The notes beneath the pieces were generated by a model. It worked only from the letters and a program-made list of their open reading frames with translations, made no database searches and was not told where the DNA came from. A DNA stretch of 64,000 bases, taken from contig NZ_JPOO01000003.1 of the NCBI RefSeq assembly GCF_000733925.1, positions 3,127,250 through 3,191,249 on the forward strand. Direction: 5' to 3'. The position numbers and the translations under genes are program-made. Origin of the DNA: Arenibacter algicola. GTDB lineage: Bacteria > Bacteroidota > Bacteroidia > Flavobacteriales > Flavobacteriaceae. This document shows, piece by piece, positions 37,531 through 45,488 of the stretch (positions within the stretch are counted from its first letter, which is position 1; every line of letters begins with the position of its first letter).

Positions 37531-38445
37531 CTATAAAAAATTGTCTTCTGATTTATAGGCGTTTATCACGGCCATTTCACCTTCTTTGTCAGGTTTTGAA
37601 TTTCCGTGTTCCATGCCTAGAACTCCTTTGAATCCCTTACTGTGTATATACTTGAATACATTTTTGTAATTAATTTCTCCTGTAGTAGGCTCTTTTCTGC
37701 CTGGATTGTCCCCTATTTGGATATAGTCGATCTCATCCCAGGTAAGTTCCATATTGTGGATCAGGTGACCTTCGGTTTTCTGCATATGGTAGATGTCGAA
37801 CAATATTTTACAGGAAGGACTGTCCACCCCTTTACAGATCATATAGGTCTGATCGGAATTCTGCAGGTATAGATCGGGAGAGTCGGATAAAGGTTCAAGT
37901 ACCATTACCAAGCCGTGGGGTTCCAAAATCTCTGCACCCCTTTTTAATGCTTCAATAACATTGCCATCCTGAATGCCGATCGGGAGTTTTCTTTCGAATC
38001 CACCGGGCACAACGGTCATCCATTTGGCATTGACTCGTTTGGCCACCTCCACGGCTCTTTTGCATCCGTCCAAAAAGATATCTATGTACTCCTGTTTGCC
38101 TGCGGCCAAGGTATTGGCCATGTTGCCTCCCTTGTCTATCACAAAAACACCCATGGTCATTCCTCTTTTGGCCAAGGTTTCGCCAATTTTGGTTTGGGTT
38201 GCCACATCCCTGCCCATCATACCATTGTCTTCGAATGCTGTAAACCCTTGGTCGGCCATAAAGTTTATTTGGTCTATAAGGTCATCGCCTGCAAGGTTCT
38301 TGAACATCCCAAAATGAGGGGCGTATTTTAAGTTGAACGTATGTTTCTGATTTAAAATAGGCTTGGCCCCATAGGCCAAAGAACCTCCTAGGGTAACCGC
38401 ACTGCTGGTTAGGGCAGTTTTTTGGATAAAATCTCTTCTTTTCAT
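37531..38445 (-). CDS. Tat-exported sugar phosphate isomerase/epimerase-fold protein
   Basis: A 304-residue AP endonuclease 2-fold TIM barrel, closest in pattern to the hydroxypyruvate isomerase-like group. The N-terminus is a twin-arginine signal (KRRDFIQKTALTSSAVTLGG), so it is predicted to act in the periplasm with metal loaded in the cytoplasm. Metal/acid positions are visible in MVLEPLSD, ILFDIYHMQ, YIQIGDNPGRKEPTTGEINY and LGMEHGNSKP. It is the last gene behind the GMC dehydrogenase and subunit 3 genes on the minus strand, 108 bases after the latter. By context it acts on an oxidised sugar; the exact reaction is unknown. Confidence 0.88.
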   Translation of the reverse strand: MKRRDFIQKTALTSSAVTLGGSLAYGAKPILNQKHTFNLKYAPHFGMFKNLAGDDLIDQINFMADQGFTAFEDNGMMGRDVATQTKIGETLAKRGMTMGVFVIDKGGNMANTLAAGKQEYIDIFLDGCKRAVEVAKRVNAKWMTVVPGGFERKLPIGIQDGNVIEALKRGAEILEPHGLVMVLEPLSDSPDLYLQNSDQTYMICKGVDSPSCKILFDIYHMQKTEGHLIHNMELTWDEIDYIQIGDNPGRKEPTTGEINYKNVFKYIHSKGFKGVLGMEHGNSKPDKEGEMAVINAYKSEDNFL

Positions 38446-38553
38446 TTTTTTGGATATGGTTGGAATATTATAAAAATAGTGCTAAAAGAACAGAATGCCA
38501 TTGGCTATCCCAGTTCTTTTAGCTTTTTTGCAATTTTTGATAGTCATAATAAT

Positions 38554-39201
38554 TTATAGGGACCAAGCTTTTCCCCCGGTCAGTTCCTGAAGGTCTCCAC
38601 AGGCGATAAATTCACCAGGTACTGGCAAATAGGGCAGTACATTTTCTCCTACAAACTCGGATGACTTGTAGCCCAATATCACCAAGCCTCTTAAATTGTT
38701 GGCAAAGGCAAATCTAGACGCTTCATCCTCCAAGGAGGCGGTTTTGCCAGCCTTTACCGATTCGGTGTAAGAGTTTATTACCTTAAAGTTCTTGGCTTGG
38801 TCCTCTTTGGAAATTTTGAGGGCACTGGCAAGTACCGGTTCCAAATCTTCAGGGGTCAGGTCTGCAATTTCCTTTTTGCCGGAATCCTGCAGGGCCTTGT
38901 CCGTAAATTTCCCCATAGTCATCTTTAAAAGATCCTGCTGTTCCTTCTCCATTACCTGATCGGCAAAACGGTCAATAAAAATATGGACCTGTACTTCGGA
39001 GGCAGAAGGCGTGTCTGTCTTGGGGATTATAATATCTACCAAATGTGTAAGAACAGATCCTTCGGCAGATGTTAAAAAATCCGGAGTCCATACTATTGCA
39101 GCGTCTTTTTTACAACTTTGGACGATGCTGATCAAGGTTGGGGTGGCTACGGTGTATCCTAATGCCAGCCCCATATTCTTTAGTGCTTTTCTTCTATCCA
39201 T
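38554..39201 (-). CDS. Gluconate 2-dehydrogenase subunit 3-type small subunit with Tat signal
   Basis: A 215-residue protein starting MDRRKALKNMGLALGYTVA: a twin-arginine export signal. The body has the helical pattern of the gluconate_2-dh3 family with a conserved LVDIIIPKTDTPSASEV segment. In characterised FAD sugar dehydrogenases this gamma subunit carries the catalytic subunit through the Tat pathway as a hitch-hiker. Its start overlaps the stop of the GMC gene by one base (TAATG), so the two are translationally coupled and surely form one complex. Confidence 0.9.
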   Translation of the reverse strand: MDRRKALKNMGLALGYTVATPTLISIVQSCKKDAAIVWTPDFLTSAEGSVLTHLVDIIIPKTDTPSASEVQVHIFIDRFADQVMEKEQQDLLKMTMGKFTDKALQDSGKKEIADLTPEDLEPVLASALKISKEDQAKNFKVINSYTESVKAGKTASLEDEASRFAFANNLRGLVILGYKSSEFVGENVLPYLPVPGEFIACGDLQELTGGKAWSL

Positions 39202-40913
39202 TATATATTTCCTTTTTTAAGTTCTTTTACCGCATGGTCGGCCGCCCTAGCTGTAAAGGCCATGTAAGTCAATGATGGGTTAACACAACTGGCTGAGGTC
39301 ATAAATGCCCCATCGGTAACATAAACATTGGGTACATCGTGTAATTGGTTGTTGCCGTTGAGTACAGAGGTTTTTCTGTTGCGTCCCATTCTAGCAGTAC
39401 CCATTTCGTGAATGCCCAGCCCTAGACCGGTTGGACCGTCATGTCCTTTAACATCGCGCAATCCAGCCTTTTCCAGCATTTCTACCGCAGATTCCTGCAT
39501 GTCCTTACGCATGTTGAATTCGTTTTCCTGTAAATCGGCGTCAAAGGTTACCGTAGGCAATCCCCAGCTATCCAATTTCTCGTAATCCAAGGTCATTCTG
39601 TTATCTTCATAAGGGAGCACTTCACCAAAACCGCCAATGCCCATTCTCCATCCTCCAGGTTTCAAAATACTGTCCTTAAAGTCTTTTCCGTAAGAGAGTT
39701 CAGCAACGGTTTCTTCCCAATTTCCTCTACTGGCTCCACCTTGATAACCGAAGCCACGCTTGTAGTCTTTTCTGTCGGAAGCACCTCCTAGATTCCTAAA
39801 TCTTGGAATATATATTCCATTAGGTCTTCGGCCCTTGTAATATTTGTCCTCGAAGCCATCAAATTTACCGGAAGCACCTACGCCTAGATGGTGGTCCATA
39901 ATATTTCTTCCCAATTGATCCGAGTCGTTGCCCATACCATTCGGGAAGCGGTCAGATTTGGATTGCATCAATATGGAAGTGGACGCTATGGCGGAGGCGC
40001 ACAAAAAAATGACCTTTGCCTTAAACTCATGAGTTTCCTTGGTCAACCTGTCTATAACCTTTACCCCGGTAGCCTTTTTGGTATCGGGATCGTACATTAC
40101 TTCATGGACAATGGAGTCCGTACGCAAGGTCATGTTGCCTGTGGCTTCGGCAGCTGGCAGGGTAGATGATAAACTACTAAAATAGCCTCCAAAAGGACAT
40201 CCTCTTATACATCTATTTCTATATTGACATTTGGTGCGCCCGTCAAAATTTTTGGTCCCCGTAATATGGGCAACCCTACCTATGGTTACTGCGCGGTCGT
40301 CAAAGCCTTCAGTAACCTTGTTCTTAAAGTGCTCTTCCACACAATTCATTTCCATGGCCGGCAAAAAATCACTATCCGGCAACTGTGGAAGGTTAAGTGC
40401 TTCTCCACTTACACCTATAAATTCTTCCACCTTAGAGTACCACGGGGCAATATCTTTATAACGTACAGGCCAATCAACCGCAATCCCATCTTTTAGGTTG
40501 GCGGTAAAATCAATGTCGCTCCATCGGTAACTTTGACGTCCCCATTGTAAGGACCGCCCACCCAAGTGGTAACCTCTCATCCAGTCAAATCGTCTTATTT
40601 CATTGTACGGATGTTCCAAATCGTTTACAAACCACATTTTGCTTGCCGCATTGGTGGTATATCCTGTTCTATTCTGTTTAGGCTGTTTTTCAATATCTTC
40701 CCTAGTAGGTTCCCCGGCATTTGGAAAATCCCAAGGATCTAGATTGGCCGTCTCGTAGTCTTCGATGTGTTTCACCATCCTTCCACGTTCCAGAACAAGG
40801 GTTTTGAGTCCTTTTTCGCATAATTCTTTGGCGGCCCAACCTCCGCTAATTCCCGTGCCTACGACAATTGCATCATAAGAATCCTGCACTTCATTGTTAT
40901 TCAACTTGCTCAT
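39201..40913 (-). CDS. GMC-family FAD sugar dehydrogenase with Fe-S motif (first copy)
   Basis: A 570-residue catalytic subunit without its own signal peptide. The FAD dinucleotide motif is GTGISGG (19-25). The catalytic C-terminal GMC domain has GIHEMGTARMG (catalytic His) and CVNPSLTYMAF. A Cys triad C-x5-C-x3-C at 229, 235 and 239 has the spacing reported for the [3Fe-4S] cluster of bacterial FAD glucose dehydrogenase, which points to a dehydrogenase passing electrons onward and not an oxygen-using oxidase. It is coupled to the Tat-signal subunit 3 downstream, so it should be exported as a complex. It likely oxidises a sugar hydroxyl, by context C3 of a glycoside. Confidence 0.92.
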   Translation of the reverse strand: MSKLNNNEVQDSYDAIVVGTGISGGWAAKELCEKGLKTLVLERGRMVKHIEDYETANLDPWDFPNAGEPTREDIEKQPKQNRTGYTTNAASKMWFVNDLEHPYNEIRRFDWMRGYHLGGRSLQWGRQSYRWSDIDFTANLKDGIAVDWPVRYKDIAPWYSKVEEFIGVSGEALNLPQLPDSDFLPAMEMNCVEEHFKNKVTEGFDDRAVTIGRVAHITGTKNFDGRTKCQYRNRCIRGCPFGGYFSSLSSTLPAAEATGNMTLRTDSIVHEVMYDPDTKKATGVKVIDRLTKETHEFKAKVIFLCASAIASTSILMQSKSDRFPNGMGNDSDQLGRNIMDHHLGVGASGKFDGFEDKYYKGRRPNGIYIPRFRNLGGASDRKDYKRGFGYQGGASRGNWEETVAELSYGKDFKDSILKPGGWRMGIGGFGEVLPYEDNRMTLDYEKLDSWGLPTVTFDADLQENEFNMRKDMQESAVEMLEKAGLRDVKGHDGPTGLGLGIHEMGTARMGRNRKTSVLNGNNQLHDVPNVYVTDGAFMTSASCVNPSLTYMAFTARAADHAVKELKKGNI

Positions 40914-41048
40914 TTATGAAATTGTTTATTTAATAAATTTATTAAATATAAAATTAATTTTTTACATTTAAACCCTATATATATTAATACTATGGCACTA
41001 TAACGTTATAGTAAATGTTAATTCTTGGATTTAATCTCAATACTCAAA

Positions 41049-42038
41049 ATGAAGCGTAAAAATTTAAAGATCAAAGGAATCAGTGTTGTATTGCTTGCCT
41101 TATTAATAAGTGTGTTGTCTTGTAAGGAAGCTCCTAAAGAGCAGCCTAAAGATATGGAGACCTCAGAAGTATCCATGAAAGCTGAGGAACCGTTTTTTAA
41201 ATTGTCTTTGGCCCAATGGTCCATGCATAAAATGGTGCGTCAAGATGGAGTTGATCCATATACATTTGCCGAGAAGGCCAAGAATTGGGGTTTTACAGGA
41301 TTGGAGTATGTAAGTGGTTTATATTATAAGGAATTGGAGGCTGCTAATTTTTCCAAGGAAGCCATGGCCGCCTTCGTTGAAAAATGTAATGCAGAAAGCA
41401 AAAAACATGGTATGCAAAATGTCCTGATAATGATCGATGGTCAAGGAGATCTTGCTACTACGGATGCCCAAAAAAGAAAGGAAGCAGTTGAAAACCATTA
41501 TAAATGGGTAGATGCGGCTGCCGATATGGGTTGCCACGCCATTAGGGTAAACCTGTCAGGAAGCAAGGTTCCCGATGAGTGGATGGCCAGTTCTGTTGAT
41601 GGTCTAACCCAGTTGGCCACCTATGCCAAGGGAAAAAATATTGAAGTTTTGGTGGAGAACCATGGCGGGCTGTCGTCCAATGCGGCTATGTTGGCTGAGG
41701 TTATGACCAAGGTAAATATGGACAATTGCGGTACCCTTCCTGATTTTGGCAACTTCTGTATTGAAAGAACTAAAGATGGTTGCGCCGAGGAGTATGACAT
41801 TTATAAAGGAATTAGTGAACTAATGCCACATGCCTTGGCCGTAAGTGCCAAGTCTTACGATTTTGATGCCGACGGTAATGAAACTAAACTGGATTACCCA
41901 AGAATACTTAAAATAGTTAAAGATGCAGGTTATACCGGCTTTATTGGTGTGGAATACGAAGGAAGCGTTTTAAGTGAGGAGCAAGGAATTATCGCTACCA
42001 GGGATTTATTGATAAAAGCAGGTAAGGAACTTAATTAG
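41049..42038 (+). CDS. Lipoprotein sugar phosphate isomerase/epimerase-fold protein
   Basis: Starts at the ATG giving MKRKNLKIKGISVVLL (329 residues). A lipoprotein signal ends in LISVLSC (lipobox Cys about 25), then an acidic linker, so the TIM barrel is tethered at the membrane facing the periplasm or surface. Barrel positions with likely metal ligands: VLVENHGGLS, TLPDFGNFC, and IGVEYEGS. A different export route from the Tat paralogue at 37531. It is the first gene of a plus-strand operon with the DinB, MFS and Gfo/Idh genes, spaced by 11-18 bases, divergent from the GMC gene. Substrate unknown, presumably a keto-sugar. Confidence 0.88.
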   Translation: MKRKNLKIKGISVVLLALLISVLSCKEAPKEQPKDMETSEVSMKAEEPFFKLSLAQWSMHKMVRQDGVDPYTFAEKAKNWGFTGLEYVSGLYYKELEAANFSKEAMAAFVEKCNAESKKHGMQNVLIMIDGQGDLATTDAQKRKEAVENHYKWVDAAADMGCHAIRVNLSGSKVPDEWMASSVDGLTQLATYAKGKNIEVLVENHGGLSSNAAMLAEVMTKVNMDNCGTLPDFGNFCIERTKDGCAEEYDIYKGISELMPHALAVSAKSYDFDADGNETKLDYPRILKIVKDAGYTGFIGVEYEGSVLSEEQGIIATRDLLIKAGKELN

Positions 42039-42049
42039 CATTATATTTT

Positions 42050-42493
42050 ATGAAGGCTTTTTTCAATCAGCTGTTCGATTATAACTTTTACTGTAATAAA
42101 AAATTGATTGAAGAGTGCCAAAAGCTGGAAAATGTTCCAGAAAGGACAACGGAGCTCTTCAGTCATATATTAAATGCGCACCATATTTGGAATTCCAGAA
42201 TTCTTGGTAAAAAAGTGGAATACGGTGTTTTTCAGTTACACTCTATAAAGGATTGGGGCGACATACATTATGAAAATCAAAGGAGCTCTTTTGAAATAAT
42301 CACCAATGTGGATAGTTTTGAAAAGCGCTTGGATTACGAGAATTCCCAGGGTAGATTGTTTACCAATACCATTCAGGATATGCTGTTTCATATCATAAAC
42401 CATTCTACGCATCATAGGGCCCAGATTTCTGTGGATTTCAGAAATAACTCCATTGAACCCCTGGTCTTGGATTATGCCTTTTATAAGCGATGA
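42050..42493 (+). CDS. DinB/DUF664-family protein
   Basis: A 147-residue helical-bundle protein. The metal-binding histidines of the DinB fold are recognisable: HILNAHHIWNSRI early in the chain and HIINHSTHHRAQISVDFR in the last helix. Family members include thiol-dependent (bacillithiol/mycothiol) transferases and many proteins of unknown role. It starts 11 bases after the lipoprotein isomerase gene and lies 16 bases before the permease gene, so it belongs to that operon. Its contribution to the sugar pathway is not evident. Confidence 0.82.
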   Translation: MKAFFNQLFDYNFYCNKKLIEECQKLENVPERTTELFSHILNAHHIWNSRILGKKVEYGVFQLHSIKDWGDIHYENQRSSFEIITNVDSFEKRLDYENSQGRLFTNTIQDMLFHIINHSTHHRAQISVDFRNNSIEPLVLDYAFYKR

Positions 42494-42509
42494 ATATACC
42501 AGCTAGACC

Positions 42510-43739
42510 GTGAATGTAAAAACCAAAGTTCAGTTGTCCTTAATGATGTTTCTCGAATTTTTTATTTGGGGAGGTTGGTTTGTAACCCTTGGCACTTTTT
42601 TGGGACAGAATCTCAAGGCCACTGGAGCTGAATCGGCAATGGCATATTCAACCCAATCCTGGGGAGCCATAATTGCACCTTTTATTATAGGGCTAATAGC
42701 GGACAGGTATTTCAACGCAGAGCGAATCTTAGGGATTTTGCATCTTCTTGGGGCTTTAATGATGTATCAAATGTATGTGGCCGTGGACTTTGCCGGTTTC
42801 TACCCCTATGTACTGGGATATATGATTCTCTATATGCCGACTTTGGCCTTGGTGAATTCTATCTCCTTCAGCCAAATGAAAAATCCCGCCAAGGAGTTTT
42901 CTTTTGTTAGGGTTTTTGGTACTATAGGTTGGATTGCGGCCGGACTAATAATTAGTTTTGTCTTCCTATGGGATTCGGAAAGCTCCAGGGAACTGGGCCT
43001 TCTGAAAAATACTTTTTTAATGGTGGCTATTGCATCTGCTGTTTTGGGGGTTTTTAGTTTTACCCTGCCCAAAACACCACCAAAGCTAAAAACGGATGAA
43101 AAGGTTTCCATTTCGGACATTTTGGGATTGGATGCCCTTAAACTTCTAAAGGATAGGAATTTCTTTATTTTCTTTCTTTCATCTATTTTAATATGCATTC
43201 CTTTGGCCTTCTATTACCAAAATGCAAATCCTTTTTTGTCAGAGATCGGAATGGAAAATCCAACAGGTAAAATGACTATTGGTCAGGGTTCGGAAGTTTT
43301 GTTCATGTTGTTATTGCCATATTTCTTTAAGAAATTTGGATTTAAGAATACCTTGATTGCCGGGATGTTGGCTTGGACCATTAGATATTTTCTATTTGCT
43401 TACGGAAATGCCGGAGATTTGGCCTTTATGTTAATATTGGGGATTGGCCTGCACGGTATTTGCTATGATTTTTTCTTTGTGTCCGGACAGATTTATACGG
43501 ATTCAAAGGCAGGGAACAAATTTAAGAGTGCTGCCCAGGGATTGATAACACTGGCCACCTATGGAGTTGGAATGTTGATCGGGTTTTGGGTGGCAGGAGA
43601 AATAACGGATAGTTATAAAATTGGCGAAGGTGTACACAGCTGGAAGGATATTTGGACATTTCCTGCTATTTTTGCCTTAGGGGCAATGGTACTGTTCGCA
43701 ATATTTTTTAAAAACGAAGAAGTTGAGTATAAAGAGTAA
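42510..43739 (+). CDS. MFS permease of the nucleoside:H+ symporter (NupG-like) type
   Basis: A 409-residue protein with 12 transmembrane helices starting at GTG. The first helices carry MMFLEFFIWGGWFVTLGTFL, the signature start of NupG/XapB-like symporters, and the loop between helices 2 and 3 has GLIADRYFNAERIL, the MFS signature. Despite the family name, its place in an operon with isomerase and Gfo/Idh genes suggests that it imports a sugar or keto-sugar. This is an inference from context; homologues in such clusters are commonly annotated as nucleoside permeases. Confidence 0.88.
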   Translation: MNVKTKVQLSLMMFLEFFIWGGWFVTLGTFLGQNLKATGAESAMAYSTQSWGAIIAPFIIGLIADRYFNAERILGILHLLGALMMYQMYVAVDFAGFYPYVLGYMILYMPTLALVNSISFSQMKNPAKEFSFVRVFGTIGWIAAGLIISFVFLWDSESSRELGLLKNTFLMVAIASAVLGVFSFTLPKTPPKLKTDEKVSISDILGLDALKLLKDRNFFIFFLSSILICIPLAFYYQNANPFLSEIGMENPTGKMTIGQGSEVLFMLLLPYFFKKFGFKNTLIAGMLAWTIRYFLFAYGNAGDLAFMLILGIGLHGICYDFFFVSGQIYTDSKAGNKFKSAAQGLITLATYGVGMLIGFWVAGEITDSYKIGEGVHSWKDIWTFPAIFALGAMVLFAIFFKNEEVEYKE

Positions 43740-43757
43740 CTTAGGAATAAATACATT

Positions 43758-44894
43758 ATGAGCAAGAAAATTAGATTAGGAATTTTAGGGGGTGGAGGAG
43801 ACTCCCTTATAGGGGTGTTGCATAGAGTGGCATCGCAGATTAATGATAATTACGAAATTGTTGGTGCAGTTTTCAATCCTGATTTTGAGGCAAATGTTGC
43901 TTTTGCCAAGGAAATAGATGTACCTACGAATAGGATCTATAAGGATTTTGATACCTTGGTGGAAGAGGAATTGAAACTTCCGGAGACAGAACGTATACAG
44001 GTATGCTCTGTACTTACCCCTAACTTTTTGCATTTTCCTATGGCCAAGAAGTTGTTGGAAAATGGGTTTCATGTAATTTGTGAAAAGCCCATGACCACCA
44101 CCTACGAGGAGGCTAAAATATTACAGGCTACCTTGGAAAAGGCCAAGACTGTTTTTGCGGTTACCCATACATATACAGGGTATCCCATGGTTAGGCAAAT
44201 GAGGGAAATGATAAAAGCCGGTGCTATTGGTAAAATTCACAAGGTGGATGCGGCATATTACCAAGGTTGGATCAACTCTATTATCCATGACAAGGCCAAA
44301 CGCTCAACAGTTTGGAGATTGGACCCTAAAAAAGCCGGTATCAGTTCATGTATGGGAGATATAGGGGTGCATGCCTTTAATATGATAGAATATACTACCG
44401 GACTGACCATAAAATCCATTTTGGCAGATTTCAACTATTTGTACGAGGATAATCAAATGGATGTAGACGGTACGGTATTGATCCGAATGGATAAGCACGT
44501 GAAAGGGGTTATTCGCTCAAGTCAGGTTGCTACCGGGGAGGAGAACGGACTTTCAATTGCCATATATGGAGAGAAGGGCGGACTAAGATGGGAGCAGGAA
44601 AATCCCAATTACCTTTATGTCCTTAGCGATGACAAGCCGCTTCAGGTTTATAAGCCTGGCCATGCCTATAATTCCAAGTTGTCCTTGAATGGAACTAAAT
44701 TGCCTCCAGGACATCCCGAAGGTATTTTTGACTCTATGGCCAATATTTATTTGGGTGTTGCAAGGGCCATTCGAGGTGAGAAATATAACGATGGCGAATT
44801 CCCTACCATGATGGATGGTGTTCGTGGGCTCGATTTTATAGAGAGCACCGTGGAGTCCAACAAAAAGGGGAACGTTTGGATCAATTTGAAGTAA
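43758..44894 (+). CDS. Gfo/Idh/MocA-family oxidoreductase
   Basis: A 378-residue cytoplasmic NAD(P)-dependent enzyme. The Rossmann segment is near the N-terminus (LGILGGGGDSLIG). The conserved EKP motif lies at 109-111 (CEKPMTTTYEEA), and the catalytic His is in GDIGVHAFNMIEY. No signal peptide, so it acts in the cytosol after uptake. In 3-keto-glycoside pathways such enzymes reduce or oxidise the C3 position of imported sugars. It is the last gene of the plus-strand operon, followed by a strong bidirectional terminator. Confidence 0.92.
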   Translation: MSKKIRLGILGGGGDSLIGVLHRVASQINDNYEIVGAVFNPDFEANVAFAKEIDVPTNRIYKDFDTLVEEELKLPETERIQVCSVLTPNFLHFPMAKKLLENGFHVICEKPMTTTYEEAKILQATLEKAKTVFAVTHTYTGYPMVRQMREMIKAGAIGKIHKVDAAYYQGWINSIIHDKAKRSTVWRLDPKKAGISSCMGDIGVHAFNMIEYTTGLTIKSILADFNYLYEDNQMDVDGTVLIRMDKHVKGVIRSSQVATGEENGLSIAIYGEKGGLRWEQENPNYLYVLSDDKPLQVYKPGHAYNSKLSLNGTKLPPGHPEGIFDSMANIYLGVARAIRGEKYNDGEFPTMMDGVRGLDFIESTVESNKKGNVWINLK

Positions 44895-44914
44895 TACAGG
44901 AATTAGTTAAAATA

Positions 44915-44940
44915 AAAAGGGCCGCAATTGCGGCCCTTTT
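44915..44940. terminator. Bidirectional terminator
   Basis: A perfect 26-base palindrome (AAAAGGGCCGCAA with its complement) between the convergent Gfo/Idh gene and the ASCH gene, with A/T ends giving a U-tract in both directions. Confidence 0.85.
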
Positions 44941-44965
44941 CTATGGTTTTTTTAGGTGCTAGAGA

Positions 44966-45427
44966 CTATCCGTATACCTTGTTAAACTCTACACAGACCA
45001 CGATCATACTATCACGGGGGACACGTTCAAAAGGAGCCAATTCACGGGAGAAATAATCCCAGTGGAATTTTTTCCAATGTTCCAGACTTTTATCCCCTAA
45101 GCCGTCCAATAGAACATAGTCTTTAGTAATACTAAAAAATGGCTTTAGTTTTACGGCGGTTGTCCTAACTATACATTTTGCATTGCCATTCCAATCGGTA
45201 AGGATTATAAAGGCTCCTATTTTAGGCAGTGGTTCCTTGCGGTTTTGAAGACCTAACAGGGAAAAGGTCGTCGCTTTCTTAAGGTTTTTTAGAACTAGAT
45301 CCAATCCGTGGTCGGCATCTTGTTCATTATCGCTAAAGTGAAAAACTTTAGGTGCTTCTTCAAAAGCAAATTCCAAGTGGGCGTCCAAAAAATCACCCCA
45401 CATATTTCTAGCCGAAGCATTGTCCAT
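44966..45427 (-). CDS. ASCH-domain protein
   Basis: A 153-residue cytoplasmic protein of the ASCH (ASC-1 homology, PUA-like beta barrel) family. Recognisable segments are MWGDFLDAHLEF near the start, KKATTFSLLG, then GAFIILTDWNGNAKCIV and the C-terminal GDKSLEHWKKFHWDYFSREL. Some ASCH proteins bind RNA, and one group hydrolyses N4-acetylcytidine. It is 61 bases downstream of the second GMC gene on the same strand. A functional link to the sugar genes is not apparent. Confidence 0.85.
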   Translation of the reverse strand: MDNASARNMWGDFLDAHLEFAFEEAPKVFHFSDNEQDADHGLDLVLKNLKKATTFSLLGLQNRKEPLPKIGAFIILTDWNGNAKCIVRTTAVKLKPFFSITKDYVLLDGLGDKSLEHWKKFHWDYFSRELAPFERVPRDSMIVVCVEFNKVYG

Positions 45428-45488
45428 TCTAATAAGGTCTAATATTTAACAGTAACGGTAAAATACATTAATTATTTCTCGAAGGATG

